A stretch of DNA of 64,000 bases from positions 390,877 to 454,876 of the forward strand of contig NZ_JAGGPP010000006.1 in the NCBI RefSeq assembly GCF_018613755.1. The letters are read 5' to 3'. The translations under genes and the position numbers were made by a program. This DNA comes from Arthrobacter sp. ISL-72. Lineage in GTDB: Bacteria; Actinomycetota; Actinomycetes; Actinomycetales; Micrococcaceae. Of this stretch, positions 33,130-42,152 are shown one piece after another (position 1 is the first letter of the stretch; every line of letters begins with the position of its first letter). The notes under the pieces were generated by a model. The model did not search any database and was not told the DNA's origin. It worked only from the letters and a program-made list of their open reading frames with translations.

Positions 33130-34281
33130 GTGCCACTGCCCAGATTCCCCGCCGTCCCCAAGGGACGGATCTTCGTGCCGGTTCCACCCCAGGTGCCGGG
33201 ACTGCTCACGGCGGTTTTCGCCGTCGGGGTGGCCTTTACCGTACACGCATTGGTGCCGGTCCTGCCTGCCATGACCGTCGCCGTCGGGCTGGGGCTGCTC
33301 GCCGCGAACCTGCCCGGCACCGCAACCTGGGCAGCGGGAGGGGCACGGGTCGGGCTCGACTTCGCCGGGAAGCACATGATGCGGGCAGGCATCGTGGTCC
33401 TGGGGCTCAAAGTCAGCGTCATGGATGTCCTGGGCCTCGGCTGGCAGGCGCTGCTGCTGATCACCGCGGTAGTGCTGGCGAGCTTCGCAGGAACCTACGG
33501 GATAGCCCGGATGTTCCGCCTGACCCGCGACGCCTCGCTGCTCATCGCCACCGGGTTCTCCATCTGCGGCGCCTCCGCCATAGGTGCGATGGCCGCAGTC
33601 CGCAGGATCCGCCACGTGGACACCGTCCTGCCCGTGGCACTGGTTACCCTCTGCGGGACCCTGGCCATCGGCGTGCTGCCCCTGCTGCTGCACCCGTTGC
33701 AGCTCACCCCGGAAGTATTCGGCGCCTGGACCGGCGCATCGGTGCATGACGTCGGCCAGGTTGTGGCCACCGCGCAGACGGCCGGAACCGGCGCCCTGGC
33801 GATCGCCGTCGTCGTGAAGCTGACCCGGGTGATCCTCCTGGCGCCCATGGTGGCGGCCGCGGGCCTCCACCAGCGGGCGGTGATGGGCCGGAGCCCCCGC
33901 ACCGGTCCCGGCGAAGCCGGATCTGGCCCGAGCAGATCCGGGCCGCACCGTCCCGGGCCGACTGAATTGCCTGTGCCGGCACCGGAAGCCGACGGCGCGG
34001 AGCTGCGGCTGCCGCCCGTCGTTCCGCTGTTCGTGATCGGCTTTATGGCCATGGTGGCGTTGCGCTCCACCGGCTGGCTGTCCGCAGGCTGGCTGGAGGC
34101 GGCTGCCGCGGTGCAGGACCTGCTCCTGGGTATCGCGCTCTTCGGCCTGGGCTCGGCTGCGCGCGTGCAGACGCTGCTCCACACCGGCGCCAGGGAACTC
34201 CTGGCGGCACTCGCGGCGTGGCTGCTCATCGCCGTACTGGGCCTTGGCGCCGCCGTCCTGATCATCGCCCCGGGCCCATGA
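33130..34281 (+). CDS. YeiH family (UPF0324) putative sulfate exporter
   Basis: 383 residues, GTG start with GGTAGGTGA upstream. About ten membrane segments are visible, including LLTAVFAVGVAFTVHALVP, MTVAVGLGLLAANLPG, and the family motifs GIVVLGLKVSVMDVLGLGW and ATGFSICGASAIGAMAAV, a UPF0324 hallmark. A Gly/Pro/Arg-rich cytosolic loop (residues ~255-290: RSPRTGPGEAGSGPSRSG) is unusual and lacks obvious homology. Members are annotated as sulfate exporters without direct proof. Divergent from the ATP-grasp operon. Confidence 0.9.
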   Translation: MPLPRFPAVPKGRIFVPVPPQVPGLLTAVFAVGVAFTVHALVPVLPAMTVAVGLGLLAANLPGTATWAAGGARVGLDFAGKHMMRAGIVVLGLKVSVMDVLGLGWQALLLITAVVLASFAGTYGIARMFRLTRDASLLIATGFSICGASAIGAMAAVRRIRHVDTVLPVALVTLCGTLAIGVLPLLLHPLQLTPEVFGAWTGASVHDVGQVVATAQTAGTGALAIAVVVKLTRVILLAPMVAAAGLHQRAVMGRSPRTGPGEAGSGPSRSGPHRPGPTELPVPAPEADGAELRLPPVVPLFVIGFMAMVALRSTGWLSAGWLEAAAAVQDLLLGIALFGLGSAARVQTLLHTGARELLAALAAWLLIAVLGLGAAVLIIAPGP

Positions 34282-34287
34282 TTAAAT
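34282..34287 (+). promoter_or_regulatory. -10 box of pepN (leaderless)
   Basis: TTAAAT is six bases before GTG 34294. The box lies right after the exporter stop codon, so pepN has its own promoter despite the close spacing. Confidence 0.4.
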
Positions 34288-34293
34288 AGCTTG

Positions 34294-36915
34294 GTGTCGA
34301 ATGAGAACCTGCAACGCGATGAAGCGTCCGATCGCTCAGCCCTGATCACCACCCACAGCTACGACGTTTCACTCGACGTGCGCCAGGCACCGAATCCGGA
34401 CGTCCCCGGATACACGAGCCGCAGCGTCATCGACTTTTCGGCGCGGGAACCCGGCGGGTCCACGTTCCTGGACTTCATCGGCAGCGAAGTCCACAGCGTT
34501 TTCCTCAACGGCAAAGGGCTGTCTGTCGCGGACGTTGCGGACGGAGCACGGATCAGGCTGGACAACTTGCAGGCCGAAAACCAGGTAACCGTCACCGGGA
34601 CGGCCCTCTACAGCACCTCGGGCGAAGGCATGCACCGCTTCTTCGATCCCGCGGACGGCAAGTGCTACCTGTACACCCAGTACGAGCCTGCGGATGCCCG
34701 GCGGGTGTTCGCGAACTTTGAACAGCCGGACCTGAAGGCGGAGTTCACGTTCCACGTCATGGCGCCCTCGGACTGGCAGGTCGCCTCGAACAGCGCGGAG
34801 GCCGGCCGCACCCAATTGACCAGCGATCCCGCGACGAGCCGCTGGGACTTTGCCCCGACGGGCCGGATGTCCACCTACATCACCACGGTCCTGGCGGGCC
34901 CGTACTTCAAGGCGGAGGACCAATGGAGCGGAACGCTGGACGACGGTACTGCGCTGAACGTGCCGCTGGCGCTGTACTGCCGTGCTTCCATGGCCGGATC
35001 CTTTGACACTGAGCGTCTGTTCCAGCTCACCAAGCAAGGGCTCGGATTCTTCAACAACCTCTTCGACTACCCGTACCCCTGGGGCAAATACGACCAGGCC
35101 TTCGTGCCCGAATACAACCTGGGCGCCATGGAAAACCCCGGACTGGTCACCTTCACCGAGAACTACGTGTTCACGTCCCGGGCCGCCGACTCGCAGTACC
35201 AGGGCCGAGCCAACACGCTGCTGCACGAGATGGCGCACATGTGGTTTGGCGACCTTGTGACCATGCATTGGTGGGATGACCTCTGGCTCAAGGAGTCCTT
35301 CGCCGACTACATGGGAACCCTGGGCGTGGACCGCGCTACGGACTGGGACACGGCCTGGGTGAACTTCGCCAACAACCGCAAGGCGTGGGCCTACGTCCAA
35401 GACCAGCTGCCCACCACGCACCCGATCGTCGCCGACATCCCGGACCTTGAGGCGGCCAAGCAGAACTTCGACGGCATCACCTATGCCAAGGGCGCCTCCG
35501 TGCTCAAGCAGCTGGTGGCGTACGTCGGTTTTGACGCGTTCATCGCCGGCTCCCGCAAGTATTTCCGCGACCACGAGTACGGCAACACCACCTTGGCCGA
35601 CCTGCTGGACGCCCTGGGCGCCGCCTCCGGCCGTGACCTTGCGCTCTGGGCACGGCAATGGCTGCAGACCTCGGGGATCTCCACCATCAGCGCCGAAATT
35701 GAGGAGCACGACGGCGTGCTCGGCAAAGTGGCCCTCGTCCAGGATGCCGTGGACCCCGCCACGGGACGCCTGGAACTCCGGCCGCACCGGCTCCGGATCG
35801 GGCTCTATGATTTCGATGCCGACGGCGCGCTGGTCCGGGTGGACAGCGTTGAAACGGACCTGGCCGGCGGACGTAGTGTCGTCGCGGAGCTCGAGGGCAA
35901 GCCCGCACCGGCGCTCCTTTTGGTCAACGACGAGGACCTCAGCTACGCGAAGGTGCGGTTTGACCCCCGCTCGGAAGAGACGGCCCGCGCGTCCCTCAGC
36001 GCATTGCCGGATCCGATGGCACGGGCGCTCTGCTGGACGGCGCTCTGGGATGCAGCACGCGATGCCGTGGCGCCGGCTGAGCGCTACGTTGCGGCGGTGG
36101 AGAAGTTCGGCCCGGCTGAAACGGGCATCGGTGTCCTGCTGAACGTGCTGGGGAACGCCTCGACTGCCATCGAACGCTACGTCCCGGCTGCGGAACGGGC
36201 TGCCGTCCGGGACGGGTTCCTGGCGGTGGCCGCCCGCGAATTCAGCGCGGCCAAGCCCGGCTCCGACCACCAACTGGCCTGGGCGAGGACACTCGCCACC
36301 ACCAGCAGGCGGGCCCCAGGAAGGCTTGACCTGGTGCGCGGGATCCTGGACGGCACAACGGTGATCGAAGGGCTTGCCGTCGACCCGGAGCTGCGCTGGA
36401 GCCTGTGGCACGCCCTGGCGGCCCACGGGCAGGCAGCGGAGGCCGAACTGGACGCCGAACTTGCACGCGACACCACCGCTTCCGGCCGTGCGGGCCACGC
36501 CACTGCCCTCGCAGCCCGTCCCGATGCCGCCGTCAAAGCAGCTGCCTGGGACGCGGCCGTCAAAGGCACCTCACTCTCCAACCAGCTGCTCAGCGCCATG
36601 ATCGCCGGCTTCAACACGGCCCCGGACGGACTGCTGGACCCGTTTGTGGACCCGTACTTCAACTGCCTGGAAGAGGTCTGGGCGGAGCGCAGCATCGAGA
36701 TCGCCAGCCGCATTGTCCGCGGCCTGTTCCCCGCGGCCCAGGACCTCGGCACCGGCCTGCCTGAGGAACACCCGGTCCTTGTCCGCGCCGACGATTGGCT
36801 TGCCGGCCACCCGGAGGCACCGCGGGCGCTCCGCCGCATCATCATCGAGCAGCGGAGCCACCTGCACCGTGCCCTGAACGCACAAGCGCTGAATTCACAA
36901 CCGCTGGACGCATAG
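34294..36915 (+). CDS. pepN: Aminopeptidase N (M1 family)
   Basis: 873 residues. The exopeptidase motif GAMENPG is at residues 277-283, followed by the zinc site HEMAH (311-315) with the third ligand Glu334 in WLKESF. The N-terminal beta domain (LITTHSYDVSLDVRQAP) and the long C-terminal helical superhelix typical of actinobacterial PepN are present. It removes N-terminal residues from peptides in the cytosol. I take the start as GTG 34294; a TTG one codon upstream is also in frame. Confidence 0.96.
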   Translation: MSNENLQRDEASDRSALITTHSYDVSLDVRQAPNPDVPGYTSRSVIDFSAREPGGSTFLDFIGSEVHSVFLNGKGLSVADVADGARIRLDNLQAENQVTVTGTALYSTSGEGMHRFFDPADGKCYLYTQYEPADARRVFANFEQPDLKAEFTFHVMAPSDWQVASNSAEAGRTQLTSDPATSRWDFAPTGRMSTYITTVLAGPYFKAEDQWSGTLDDGTALNVPLALYCRASMAGSFDTERLFQLTKQGLGFFNNLFDYPYPWGKYDQAFVPEYNLGAMENPGLVTFTENYVFTSRAADSQYQGRANTLLHEMAHMWFGDLVTMHWWDDLWLKESFADYMGTLGVDRATDWDTAWVNFANNRKAWAYVQDQLPTTHPIVADIPDLEAAKQNFDGITYAKGASVLKQLVAYVGFDAFIAGSRKYFRDHEYGNTTLADLLDALGAASGRDLALWARQWLQTSGISTISAEIEEHDGVLGKVALVQDAVDPATGRLELRPHRLRIGLYDFDADGALVRVDSVETDLAGGRSVVAELEGKPAPALLLVNDEDLSYAKVRFDPRSEETARASLSALPDPMARALCWTALWDAARDAVAPAERYVAAVEKFGPAETGIGVLLNVLGNASTAIERYVPAAERAAVRDGFLAVAAREFSAAKPGSDHQLAWARTLATTSRRAPGRLDLVRGILDGTTVIEGLAVDPELRWSLWHALAAHGQAAEAELDAELARDTTASGRAGHATALAARPDAAVKAAAWDAAVKGTSLSNQLLSAMIAGFNTAPDGLLDPFVDPYFNCLEEVWAERSIEIASRIVRGLFPAAQDLGTGLPEEHPVLVRADDWLAGHPEAPRALRRIIIEQRSHLHRALNAQALNSQPLDA

Positions 36916-36936
36916 GCCCCCGGGGGTAGAAGTTCC

Positions 36937-38046
36937 CTAAGGCACCCGGTGCAACCACTCCTCGGTCCCGAACTTTGCCGCCACCCGGTCGCGGGCCGCG
37001 GCTAGTTCCACGTCGCTCAGGACCGAAGGTGTCGCCCCATACCGGCTGATGAAGACCTCCATCATGGCCTCGACGATTTCCGCCCTGGCCAGTCCGGTCT
37101 GCCGGCGCAACGGATCCACGCGCTTCTTGGCGCTGGTGGTGCCCTTGTCGGAGAGCTTTTCCTTGCCGATGCGCAGGACTTCCACCATCTTGTCGGCGTC
37201 GATGTCATAGCTCATGGTGACGTGGTGCAGCATGCCGCCATTGGCCAGGCGCTTCTGGGCCGCCCCGCCGATCTTGCCCTGGTCCGTGGCAATGTCATTG
37301 AGCGGGACGTAGAAGGCGGAAATTCCCAGTTTCTCCAACGCGGCCATGACCCAGGCGTCCAGGAACGCGTAGGAGTCGGCGAAACTGATGCCGTCCACCA
37401 GCGTCTGGGGCAGATACAGCGAGTAAGTGATGCAGTTGCCCGCCTCCATGAACATCGCTCCCCCGCCGCTGATCCTGCGCACCACGCTGATGCCGTGCCG
37501 GGCGACGCCCTCCGGGTGGATCTCGTTCCGGACAGACTGGAAGCTGCCGATCACCACCGACGGTTCCTCCCAGTCCCAGAACCTCAGGGTGGGATTGCGC
37601 CGTCCGGCACCGACCTCCTCGGTGAGGACCTCGTCCAAGGCAACGTTGAGGTGGGTCGGCAGCACGGACGGGGCGATGACATTCCAGTGGTGGTCCGCCC
37701 ACCCGGTGGCCTTCGCGAGGGCCCTGCGGACGGCGACGGCGACGGCGTCCGCCGAGAACCCGAACAGCACGGCGTCTTCGGGGAGCGAGTCGGTCACGGC
37801 GGCGGAGATGTCCGCCGCGGCCGTTGTCTCCGGGAGGCCTGTCAGCGCACGGTTGATGTCCAGCAGCGCCTCGTCCGGTTCCAGGAAGAAGTCACCGCTG
37901 ACGGAAACGTGTGCAAACCGGCCGCCGACGACGTCGAAATCCACCACAACAAGCTTGCCGCCCGGGACCTTGTACTCACCGTGGCGCCGACCGCCGCCGT
38001 CGTGCGTTCCGTCCACGGAACCGGGCTCAAAGGGAGGGAGTGTCAT
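36937..38046 (-). CDS. Lipoate-protein ligase family protein (accessory domain first)
   Basis: About 370 residues. The C-terminal two thirds hold the lipoate/biotin ligase fold: LRFWDWEEPSVVIGSFQSVRNEI with the VVIG(S/R)xQ-type motif, VVRRISGGGAMFMEAGNCITYSL with the Gly-rich RRxSGGG motif, and AGKIGGAAQKR-like GKIGGAAQKRLANGGMLHH. The N-terminal ~110 residues (GEYKVPGGKLVVVDFDV) resemble the small accessory domain normally found at the C terminus of E. coli LplA, so the domain order is reversed. It attaches lipoate to 2-oxoacid dehydrogenases and GcvH. Start is ATG 38046 or 38055. Confidence 0.88.
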   Translation of the reverse strand: MTLPPFEPGSVDGTHDGGGRRHGEYKVPGGKLVVVDFDVVGGRFAHVSVSGDFFLEPDEALLDINRALTGLPETTAAADISAAVTDSLPEDAVLFGFSADAVAVAVRRALAKATGWADHHWNVIAPSVLPTHLNVALDEVLTEEVGAGRRNPTLRFWDWEEPSVVIGSFQSVRNEIHPEGVARHGISVVRRISGGGAMFMEAGNCITYSLYLPQTLVDGISFADSYAFLDAWVMAALEKLGISAFYVPLNDIATDQGKIGGAAQKRLANGGMLHHVTMSYDIDADKMVEVLRIGKEKLSDKGTTSAKKRVDPLRRQTGLARAEIVEAMMEVFISRYGATPSVLSDVELAAARDRVAAKFGTEEWLHRVP

Positions 38047-38071
38047 GCTTCCCATCCTGCCCCATCAACGC

Positions 38072-38113
38072 AAAAGCCCGCACCTTCCGGAAGTTCGGAA
38101 GGTGCGGGCTTTT
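38072..38113 (-). terminator. Strong intrinsic terminator of the L31 gene
   Basis: Perfect 18-bp stem AAAAGCCCGCACCTTCCG / CGGAAGGTGCGGGCTTTT with a 6-nt loop, giving a T-run on either strand. It ends rpmE2 transcription before the lipoate ligase gene. Confidence 0.95.
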
Positions 38114-38137
38114 CCAATTGACCTTGGGGAGAAGTTG

Positions 38138-38395
38138 TTACTTCTTGCCGCCGAAGCCCTTGAAGCGAGCGTTGAAGCGCTCGACGCGGCCTGCGGAGTC
38201 CATGATGCGCTGCTTGCCCGTGTAGAACGGGTGGGACTCGGAGGAGATTTCGACGTCGATGACCGGGTAGGTGTTTCCGTCTTCCCACTCGATGGTCTTC
38301 TTGGAAGACACGGTGGACTTGGTCAGGAACTTGACGCCGGAAGCCAGGTCGTTGAAAACAACAGCTTCGTACTTCGGGTGGATATCAGACTTCAT
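38138..38395 (-). CDS. rpmE2: 50S ribosomal protein L31 type B
   Basis: 85 residues: [20 protein letters not shown], then a typical L31 core with [27 protein letters not shown]. No CxxC zinc ribbon is present, so it is the zinc-free (type B) paralogue that replaces L31 on the 50S subunit. In many bacteria this form is induced by zinc limitation through Zur; I see no obvious Zur box. AAAGGT lies before the ATG, and a small hairpin precedes it in the leader (38415-38434). The frame extends upstream but lacks support. Confidence 0.96.
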   Translation of the reverse strand: MKSDIHPKYEAVVFNDLASGVKFLTKSTVSSKKTIEWEDGNTYPVIDVEISSESHPFYTGKQRIMDSAGRVERFNARFKGFGGKK

Positions 38396-38414
38396 AATGG
38401 GACCTTTGTTCGCA

Positions 38415-38434
38415 CAGCTGGATTTTGCCAGCTG
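38415..38434 (-). promoter_or_regulatory. Hairpin in the L31 5' leader
   Basis: CAGCTGG (38415-38421) and CCAGCTG (38428-38434) form a 7-bp stem 20-39 nt upstream of the rpmE2 ATG, just in front of its ribosome binding site. It could be an autoregulatory r-protein leader, but the stem is short. Confidence 0.4.
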
Positions 38435-38590
38435 CCAGGTATGAATGGGATGCGGCCGCGGAAAACCGAAGTGAAACGCAGTGACAGCGAAATGCGGTAA
38501 CAGTGAATCGCCGGGTGTCCAGACCAACACTCAATCCTAGCCTAATCCGCGCGCCGGCACGAACCGGAGGGCGCCCCGGCGCAAACGGCC

Positions 38591-39400
38591 TCAGTCCCGC
38601 GGGCGGAGCTCCCAGAAGGCGACGGCGGAGGCCGCCGCGACGTTGAGCGAGTCGACGCCCCGCCGCATGGGGATCTTGACGGCGAGGTCGACGGCGGCGA
38701 GCGTCTCCGGGCTCATCCCGGCGCCCTCGGTTCCCAGCACCAGGGCGAGCTTGTCCGGATTCCGGCCGGCCAGGTCGTCGAGGTCCACGGCGTCGCTGGT
38801 GAGCTCCATCGCCGCCACGGTGAAACCCTGCTCCCGGAGGGCCCCCAGATCGTCCGGCCAGGACTCCAGGCGTGCCCACGGAACCTGGAAGACGGTGCCC
38901 ATGCTCACCCGGACGCTGCGCCGGTAGAGCGGGTCGCCGCAGCGGGGTGAGACCAGGACGGCATCCACGCCCAGGGCAGCCGCGGAGCGGAAGATGGCGC
39001 CGACATTCGTATGGTCCACGATGTCTTCGAGGACAGCTACCCGGCGGGCCCCTGCAAGGAGCTCCGGGAGCGGAACCGGCGCCGGACGGTGCATCGCCGC
39101 CATGGCGCCGCGGTGCAGGTGGAATCCGGTGATGTCTTCCAGCAGGGCAGCGCTGCCGATGTAGGCCGGCACCTCCGGGAACTGCTCAAAGACATCGGCC
39201 AGGTCGTCCAGCCATTTCTCGGCAAGGAAGAAGGACCGCGGCCGGTGTCCGGCTGCCAGGGCCCGGCGGAGGACACGCGATGATTCCGCGATGTACATGC
39301 CCTCGGCGGGCTCCCGGACCTTGCGGAGGTGGACGTCCGTCAGCCTGGTGTAGTCGGACACCCTCGGGTCATCGGCGGATTGGAGGTAGTGGAAAGTCAC
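38591..39400 (-). CDS. TrmH/SpoU family RNA methyltransferase
   Basis: 269 residues with the SPOUT knot. N-terminal part: ADDPRVSDYTRLTDVHLRK and EGMYIAESSRVLRRALAAG. C-terminal knot motifs: VAVLEDIVDHTNVGAIFRSAAALGVDAVLVSP with N and GxIxR, and LALVLGTEGAGMSPETLAAVDLAVKIPM then VDSLNVAAASAVAFWEL. It probably 2'-O-methylates a tRNA or 23S rRNA ribose using SAM. The exact site is not predictable. It is upstream of rpmE2 on the same strand and downstream of the TauE/SafE gene. Confidence 0.93.
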   Translation of the reverse strand: MTFHYLQSADDPRVSDYTRLTDVHLRKVREPAEGMYIAESSRVLRRALAAGHRPRSFFLAEKWLDDLADVFEQFPEVPAYIGSAALLEDITGFHLHRGAMAAMHRPAPVPLPELLAGARRVAVLEDIVDHTNVGAIFRSAAALGVDAVLVSPRCGDPLYRRSVRVSMGTVFQVPWARLESWPDDLGALREQGFTVAAMELTSDAVDLDDLAGRNPDKLALVLGTEGAGMSPETLAAVDLAVKIPMRRGVDSLNVAAASAVAFWELRPRD

Positions 39401-39453
39401 TGGCAGTCATTTCAACGGGATTGCAAAGGGCAGATGGCTCGTCATGGCAGCGG

Positions 39454-40239
39454 TCATTTGAACAGGTTCGCGATCATGACACCCAGCGCTACGAGGCCGA
39501 GCGCGAAAATGATGCCCCGCAGGACCGGCGGAGAGAGCCGGCGGCCCACTTTGGAACCGACCACACCACCGATGAGGGAACTCACCGCGATGATGGCCAC
39601 CACCGTCCAGTTGATACGGCCGAACGCGAACAGCAGGTAGGACGCCGCTGCCACTATGTTCACGCCCAGGACGAGGATGTTCTTCATGGCGTTGGCGTTC
39701 TGGATGGTGCCTGTCATGAACACGCCCAGGATGCCCACCAGCAGGATGCCCTGGGCCGCCACGAAATAACCGCCGTAGACACCGGCCAGGTAGACCAGCA
39801 CGATCAGGAGAAGCCCGTGGCGTTTGTCCTTGATGGCATGCTCCGGGTTTTCCTCCCTGTTGCGCACCCACTGCTGGAGGCGCGGCTGGAACACGACCAT
39901 CAGCAGGGCCAGCACAATCAGGACGGGCGCGGCGTAGTGGAACACCCTTTCGGGAAGGTGGAGCAGCAGCCAGGCACCGCTGATGCCTCCCAGCAGCGAG
40001 GCAGGCAGCAGCCTGAGCAGCTGGCTGCCCCGGCCCGCGAGTTCCTTCCGGTACCCCCACGCGCCGGCGGCATTGCCGGCCACCAGCCCCATGGCGTTGC
40101 TGATGGAGGCGGTTACCGGGGCAACACCGAGGGCGATGAGGACAGGAAAGGTGACCAGGGTGCCTGAGCCCACCACACTGTTGATGGTTCCGGCCCATAG
40201 CCCGGCAAAAAAGATGAGGACGCCGCTGAGTAACTCCAC
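39454..40239 (-). CDS. TauE/SafE family sulfite exporter-like permease
   Basis: 261 residues, GTG start, about eight membrane segments. The N-terminal FFAGLWAGTINSVVGSGTLVTFPVLIALGVAP and the mirrored AIIAVSSLIGGVVGSKVGRRL near the C terminus form the pseudo-repeat typical of TauE/SafE proteins. They export sulfite or organosulfonates by proton motive force; substrates of individual members vary. It lies 17 nt after the ABC ATPase gene, so they are likely co-transcribed, though no functional link is evident. Confidence 0.9.
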   Translation of the reverse strand: MELLSGVLIFFAGLWAGTINSVVGSGTLVTFPVLIALGVAPVTASISNAMGLVAGNAAGAWGYRKELAGRGSQLLRLLPASLLGGISGAWLLLHLPERVFHYAAPVLIVLALLMVVFQPRLQQWVRNREENPEHAIKDKRHGLLLIVLVYLAGVYGGYFVAAQGILLVGILGVFMTGTIQNANAMKNILVLGVNIVAAASYLLFAFGRINWTVVAIIAVSSLIGGVVGSKVGRRLSPPVLRGIIFALGLVALGVMIANLFK

Positions 40240-40256
40240 GCTCGCGAAGCCGCCGG

Positions 40257-41042
40257 TCAGCGGCGTGCGGTGGCGGTGTAGCGTCCCGCGTTGACGGTCA
40301 CATCAAGGGGCAGGCCGAAGGTTTCGCTGAGGTTCCCGGACGTCAGGACTTCGGTGATGGGGCCGGCTGCAACAACCTGGGCATCCCGCATCAGCATCGC
40401 GTGGGTGAAGCCCGGGGGAACTTCCTCAAGGTGGTGGGTCACGAGCACAATGGCGGGGGCAGCTTCGTCGCGGGCCAGTTCGCTGAGCCGGTGCACCAGG
40501 TCTTCACGGCCGCCCAGGTCCAGCCCTGCCGCGGGTTCGTCCAGCAGGAGCAGTTCAGGGTCCGTCATCAGGGCGCGGGCGATCTGGACGCGCTTGCGTT
40601 CCCCTTCGGAGAGGGAAGCGAACGTACGATTCAGGAGCGGACCCATCCCCCAGTCGTTCAGGAGCCCGAAGGCACGGCGTTCGTCGTCCTTCTCGTAGCC
40701 CTCGCGCCACCTACCGGTCACACCGTAGGCGGCAGTGACAACAACGTTGAGCACTTTCTCGTGCTCGGGGATCTGGTTGGCCAGTGCGGCCGAGGACAGG
40801 CCGATGCGGGGCCGGAGTTCGAAGACGTCAACGGCGCCCAGAGTTTCTTCCAGGATGCCTGCCATGCCGCTCGTCGGGTGTAGCCGGGCGGCCGCGATCT
40901 GGAGCAGAGTGGTCTTGCCGGCACCGTTGGGACCGAGTATTACCCAACGCTCGCCCTCTGTGACCTGCCAGTCAACCTTGTTGAGGAGCGTTTTGGCTCC
41001 GCGGACAACGCTGACGGCAGCCATTTCAAGAACTTCACTCAT
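40257..41042 (-). CDS. ABC transporter ATP-binding protein (no permease neighbour)
   Basis: 261 residues from ATG 41042. All ABC motifs are visible: Walker A GPNGAGKTT, ABC signature LSEGERKRVQIARALM, Walker B LLLLDEPAAGLDLGG and the H-loop THHLEEVPPGF. The start lies eight bases after TAGTGT on the reverse strand, so it is probably leaderless. No permease gene adjoins, so it may work with a permease elsewhere or in a non-transport role. The frame continues upstream to 41165, but that part is antisense to the serB promoter and unsupported. Confidence 0.9.
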   Translation of the reverse strand: MSEVLEMAAVSVVRGAKTLLNKVDWQVTEGERWVILGPNGAGKTTLLQIAAARLHPTSGMAGILEETLGAVDVFELRPRIGLSSAALANQIPEHEKVLNVVVTAAYGVTGRWREGYEKDDERRAFGLLNDWGMGPLLNRTFASLSEGERKRVQIARALMTDPELLLLDEPAAGLDLGGREDLVHRLSELARDEAAPAIVLVTHHLEEVPPGFTHAMLMRDAQVVAAGPITEVLTSGNLSETFGLPLDVTVNAGRYTATARR

Positions 41043-41050
41043 AGGAGTAG

Positions 41051-41056
41051 ACACTA
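41051..41056 (-). promoter_or_regulatory. -10 box of the ABC ATPase gene (leaderless)
   Basis: TAGTGT on the reverse strand, eight bases before ATG 41042. Confidence 0.45.
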
Positions 41057-41150
41057 GGACAAAACGCGGGCCGACTGATAACTGAACCACCGGGGGCGAA
41101 GCCTCGCGCCGGCGGGACGCAACGAATTCGGGCACCGGGAGCCCGCTGGC

Positions 41151-41156
41151 TAAGAT
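41151..41156 (+). promoter_or_regulatory. -10 box of serB (leaderless)
   Basis: TAAGAT is seven bases before ATG 41164, without a ribosome binding site. Confidence 0.5.
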
Positions 41157-41163
41157 TGCAGCC

Positions 41164-42057
41164 ATGAGTTCGAACGTGACTGCGGTCAGCTACGGCGTGA
41201 AATTATCCCCCTCGGAACTGGAGCACCTCCGGTCCCTGCTGACCGGATCGGGGGCGTCCTTCACCGCCGAATCCCGTACTGGCGATCAGCGCTTCGAGGT
41301 GTATACCGCGGATCTGTCCGTGACGTCCGGCACCGCCGCCGAGATCACCGCGCTGCGTCATGAGGTGGCTGCCGCAGGCTTCACCGGAATGGACACGGCC
41401 ATCGTTCCGGCGTCGCTCCGGGACGCACCCCGCAAATTCCTCATCATGGATGTTGACTCGACTCTGATCCAGCAGGAAGTCATTGAACTCCTGGCGGCCT
41501 ACGCCGGGAAGCGCGAGGAGGTCACGGCCGTCACCGAGGCGGCCATGCGCGGGGAACTCGACTTCGCACAGAGCCTCCACGCCCGGGTTGCTGTCCTCGC
41601 CGGGCTGCCGGCCGACGTCGTCGATTCCGTCCGGGCTGAGGTGAAGCTCAGTGAAGGGGCCGCGGACCTCGTCGCCGCGTTCAAGGCCGCGGGCCATGCC
41701 GTGGCAGTCGTATCCGGCGGTTTCAACCAGATCCTGCGTCCCATTGCCGAGGACCTCGGGATGGACTACTGGATCGCCAACGAACTGGAAATCGTCGACG
41801 GCGCGCTGACCGGCAAGGTGCTTGGTGCGGTGATCGACCGTGCGGCGAAGGAGAAGTACCTTCGCGAGTGGGCTGCCGCTGAAGGCATCCCCATGGAGCA
41901 CACCATCGCCGTGGGCGACGGCGCCAATGACCTGGATATGCTCAGCGCCGCGGGGATCGGCGTCGCCTTCAACGCGAAGCCGGCTGTCCGTGCTGCCGCC
42001 GATGCAGCCGTGAATCTTCGGTATCTGGACGCCGTGCGGTTCATCGCCGCGGTCTGA
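41164..42057 (+). CDS. serB: Phosphoserine phosphatase
   Basis: 297 residues. The N-terminal ~85 residues resemble the ACT-like regulatory part, and the HAD domain follows. The HAD motif I is IMDVDSTLI (Asp96 nucleophile, Asp98), motif II VVSGGFNQI, and motif III/IV GDGANDLDMLSAAGIGVAFNAKP. The specificity loop QEVIELLAAYAGKREEVTAVTE is typical of SerB. It carries out the last step of serine synthesis. Leaderless start. It ends at a perfect terminator. Confidence 0.96.
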   Translation: MSSNVTAVSYGVKLSPSELEHLRSLLTGSGASFTAESRTGDQRFEVYTADLSVTSGTAAEITALRHEVAAAGFTGMDTAIVPASLRDAPRKFLIMDVDSTLIQQEVIELLAAYAGKREEVTAVTEAAMRGELDFAQSLHARVAVLAGLPADVVDSVRAEVKLSEGAADLVAAFKAAGHAVAVVSGGFNQILRPIAEDLGMDYWIANELEIVDGALTGKVLGAVIDRAAKEKYLREWAAAEGIPMEHTIAVGDGANDLDMLSAAGIGVAFNAKPAVRAAADAAVNLRYLDAVRFIAAV

Positions 42058-42093
42058 GGCGCCGGCGGCGCTAGCCCGAAGGCGGCGCAAGCC

Positions 42094-42128
42094 AAAAAAG
42101 GAAGGCCGGTACCCGGCCTTCCTTTTTT
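42094..42128. terminator. Bidirectional intrinsic terminator after serB
   Basis: Perfect 16-bp stem AAAAAAGGAAGGCCGG / CCGGCCTTCCTTTTTT around a 3-nt loop, with T-runs on both strands. The serB and SDR genes converge here. Confidence 0.96.
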
Positions 42129-42152
42129 GTTGCTGTTTTTCGCCTGGGAGCG

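Noticed and set aside
33022..34182. N-terminal extension of the ATP-grasp reading frame (total 907 codons)
   Set aside because: It is antisense to a clear membrane exporter gene, has Gln/His/Gly-rich composition typical of a shadow frame, and a good ribosome binding site marks 33021.
38396..38580. Zur box upstream of type B L31
   Set aside because: No TGAAAATNATTTTCA-like palindrome is present in the upstream region.
41043..41165. Upstream extension of the ABC ATPase gene to 41165
   Set aside because: It would cross the serB promoter and lacks a ribosome binding site; family alignment starts at MSEVLEM.
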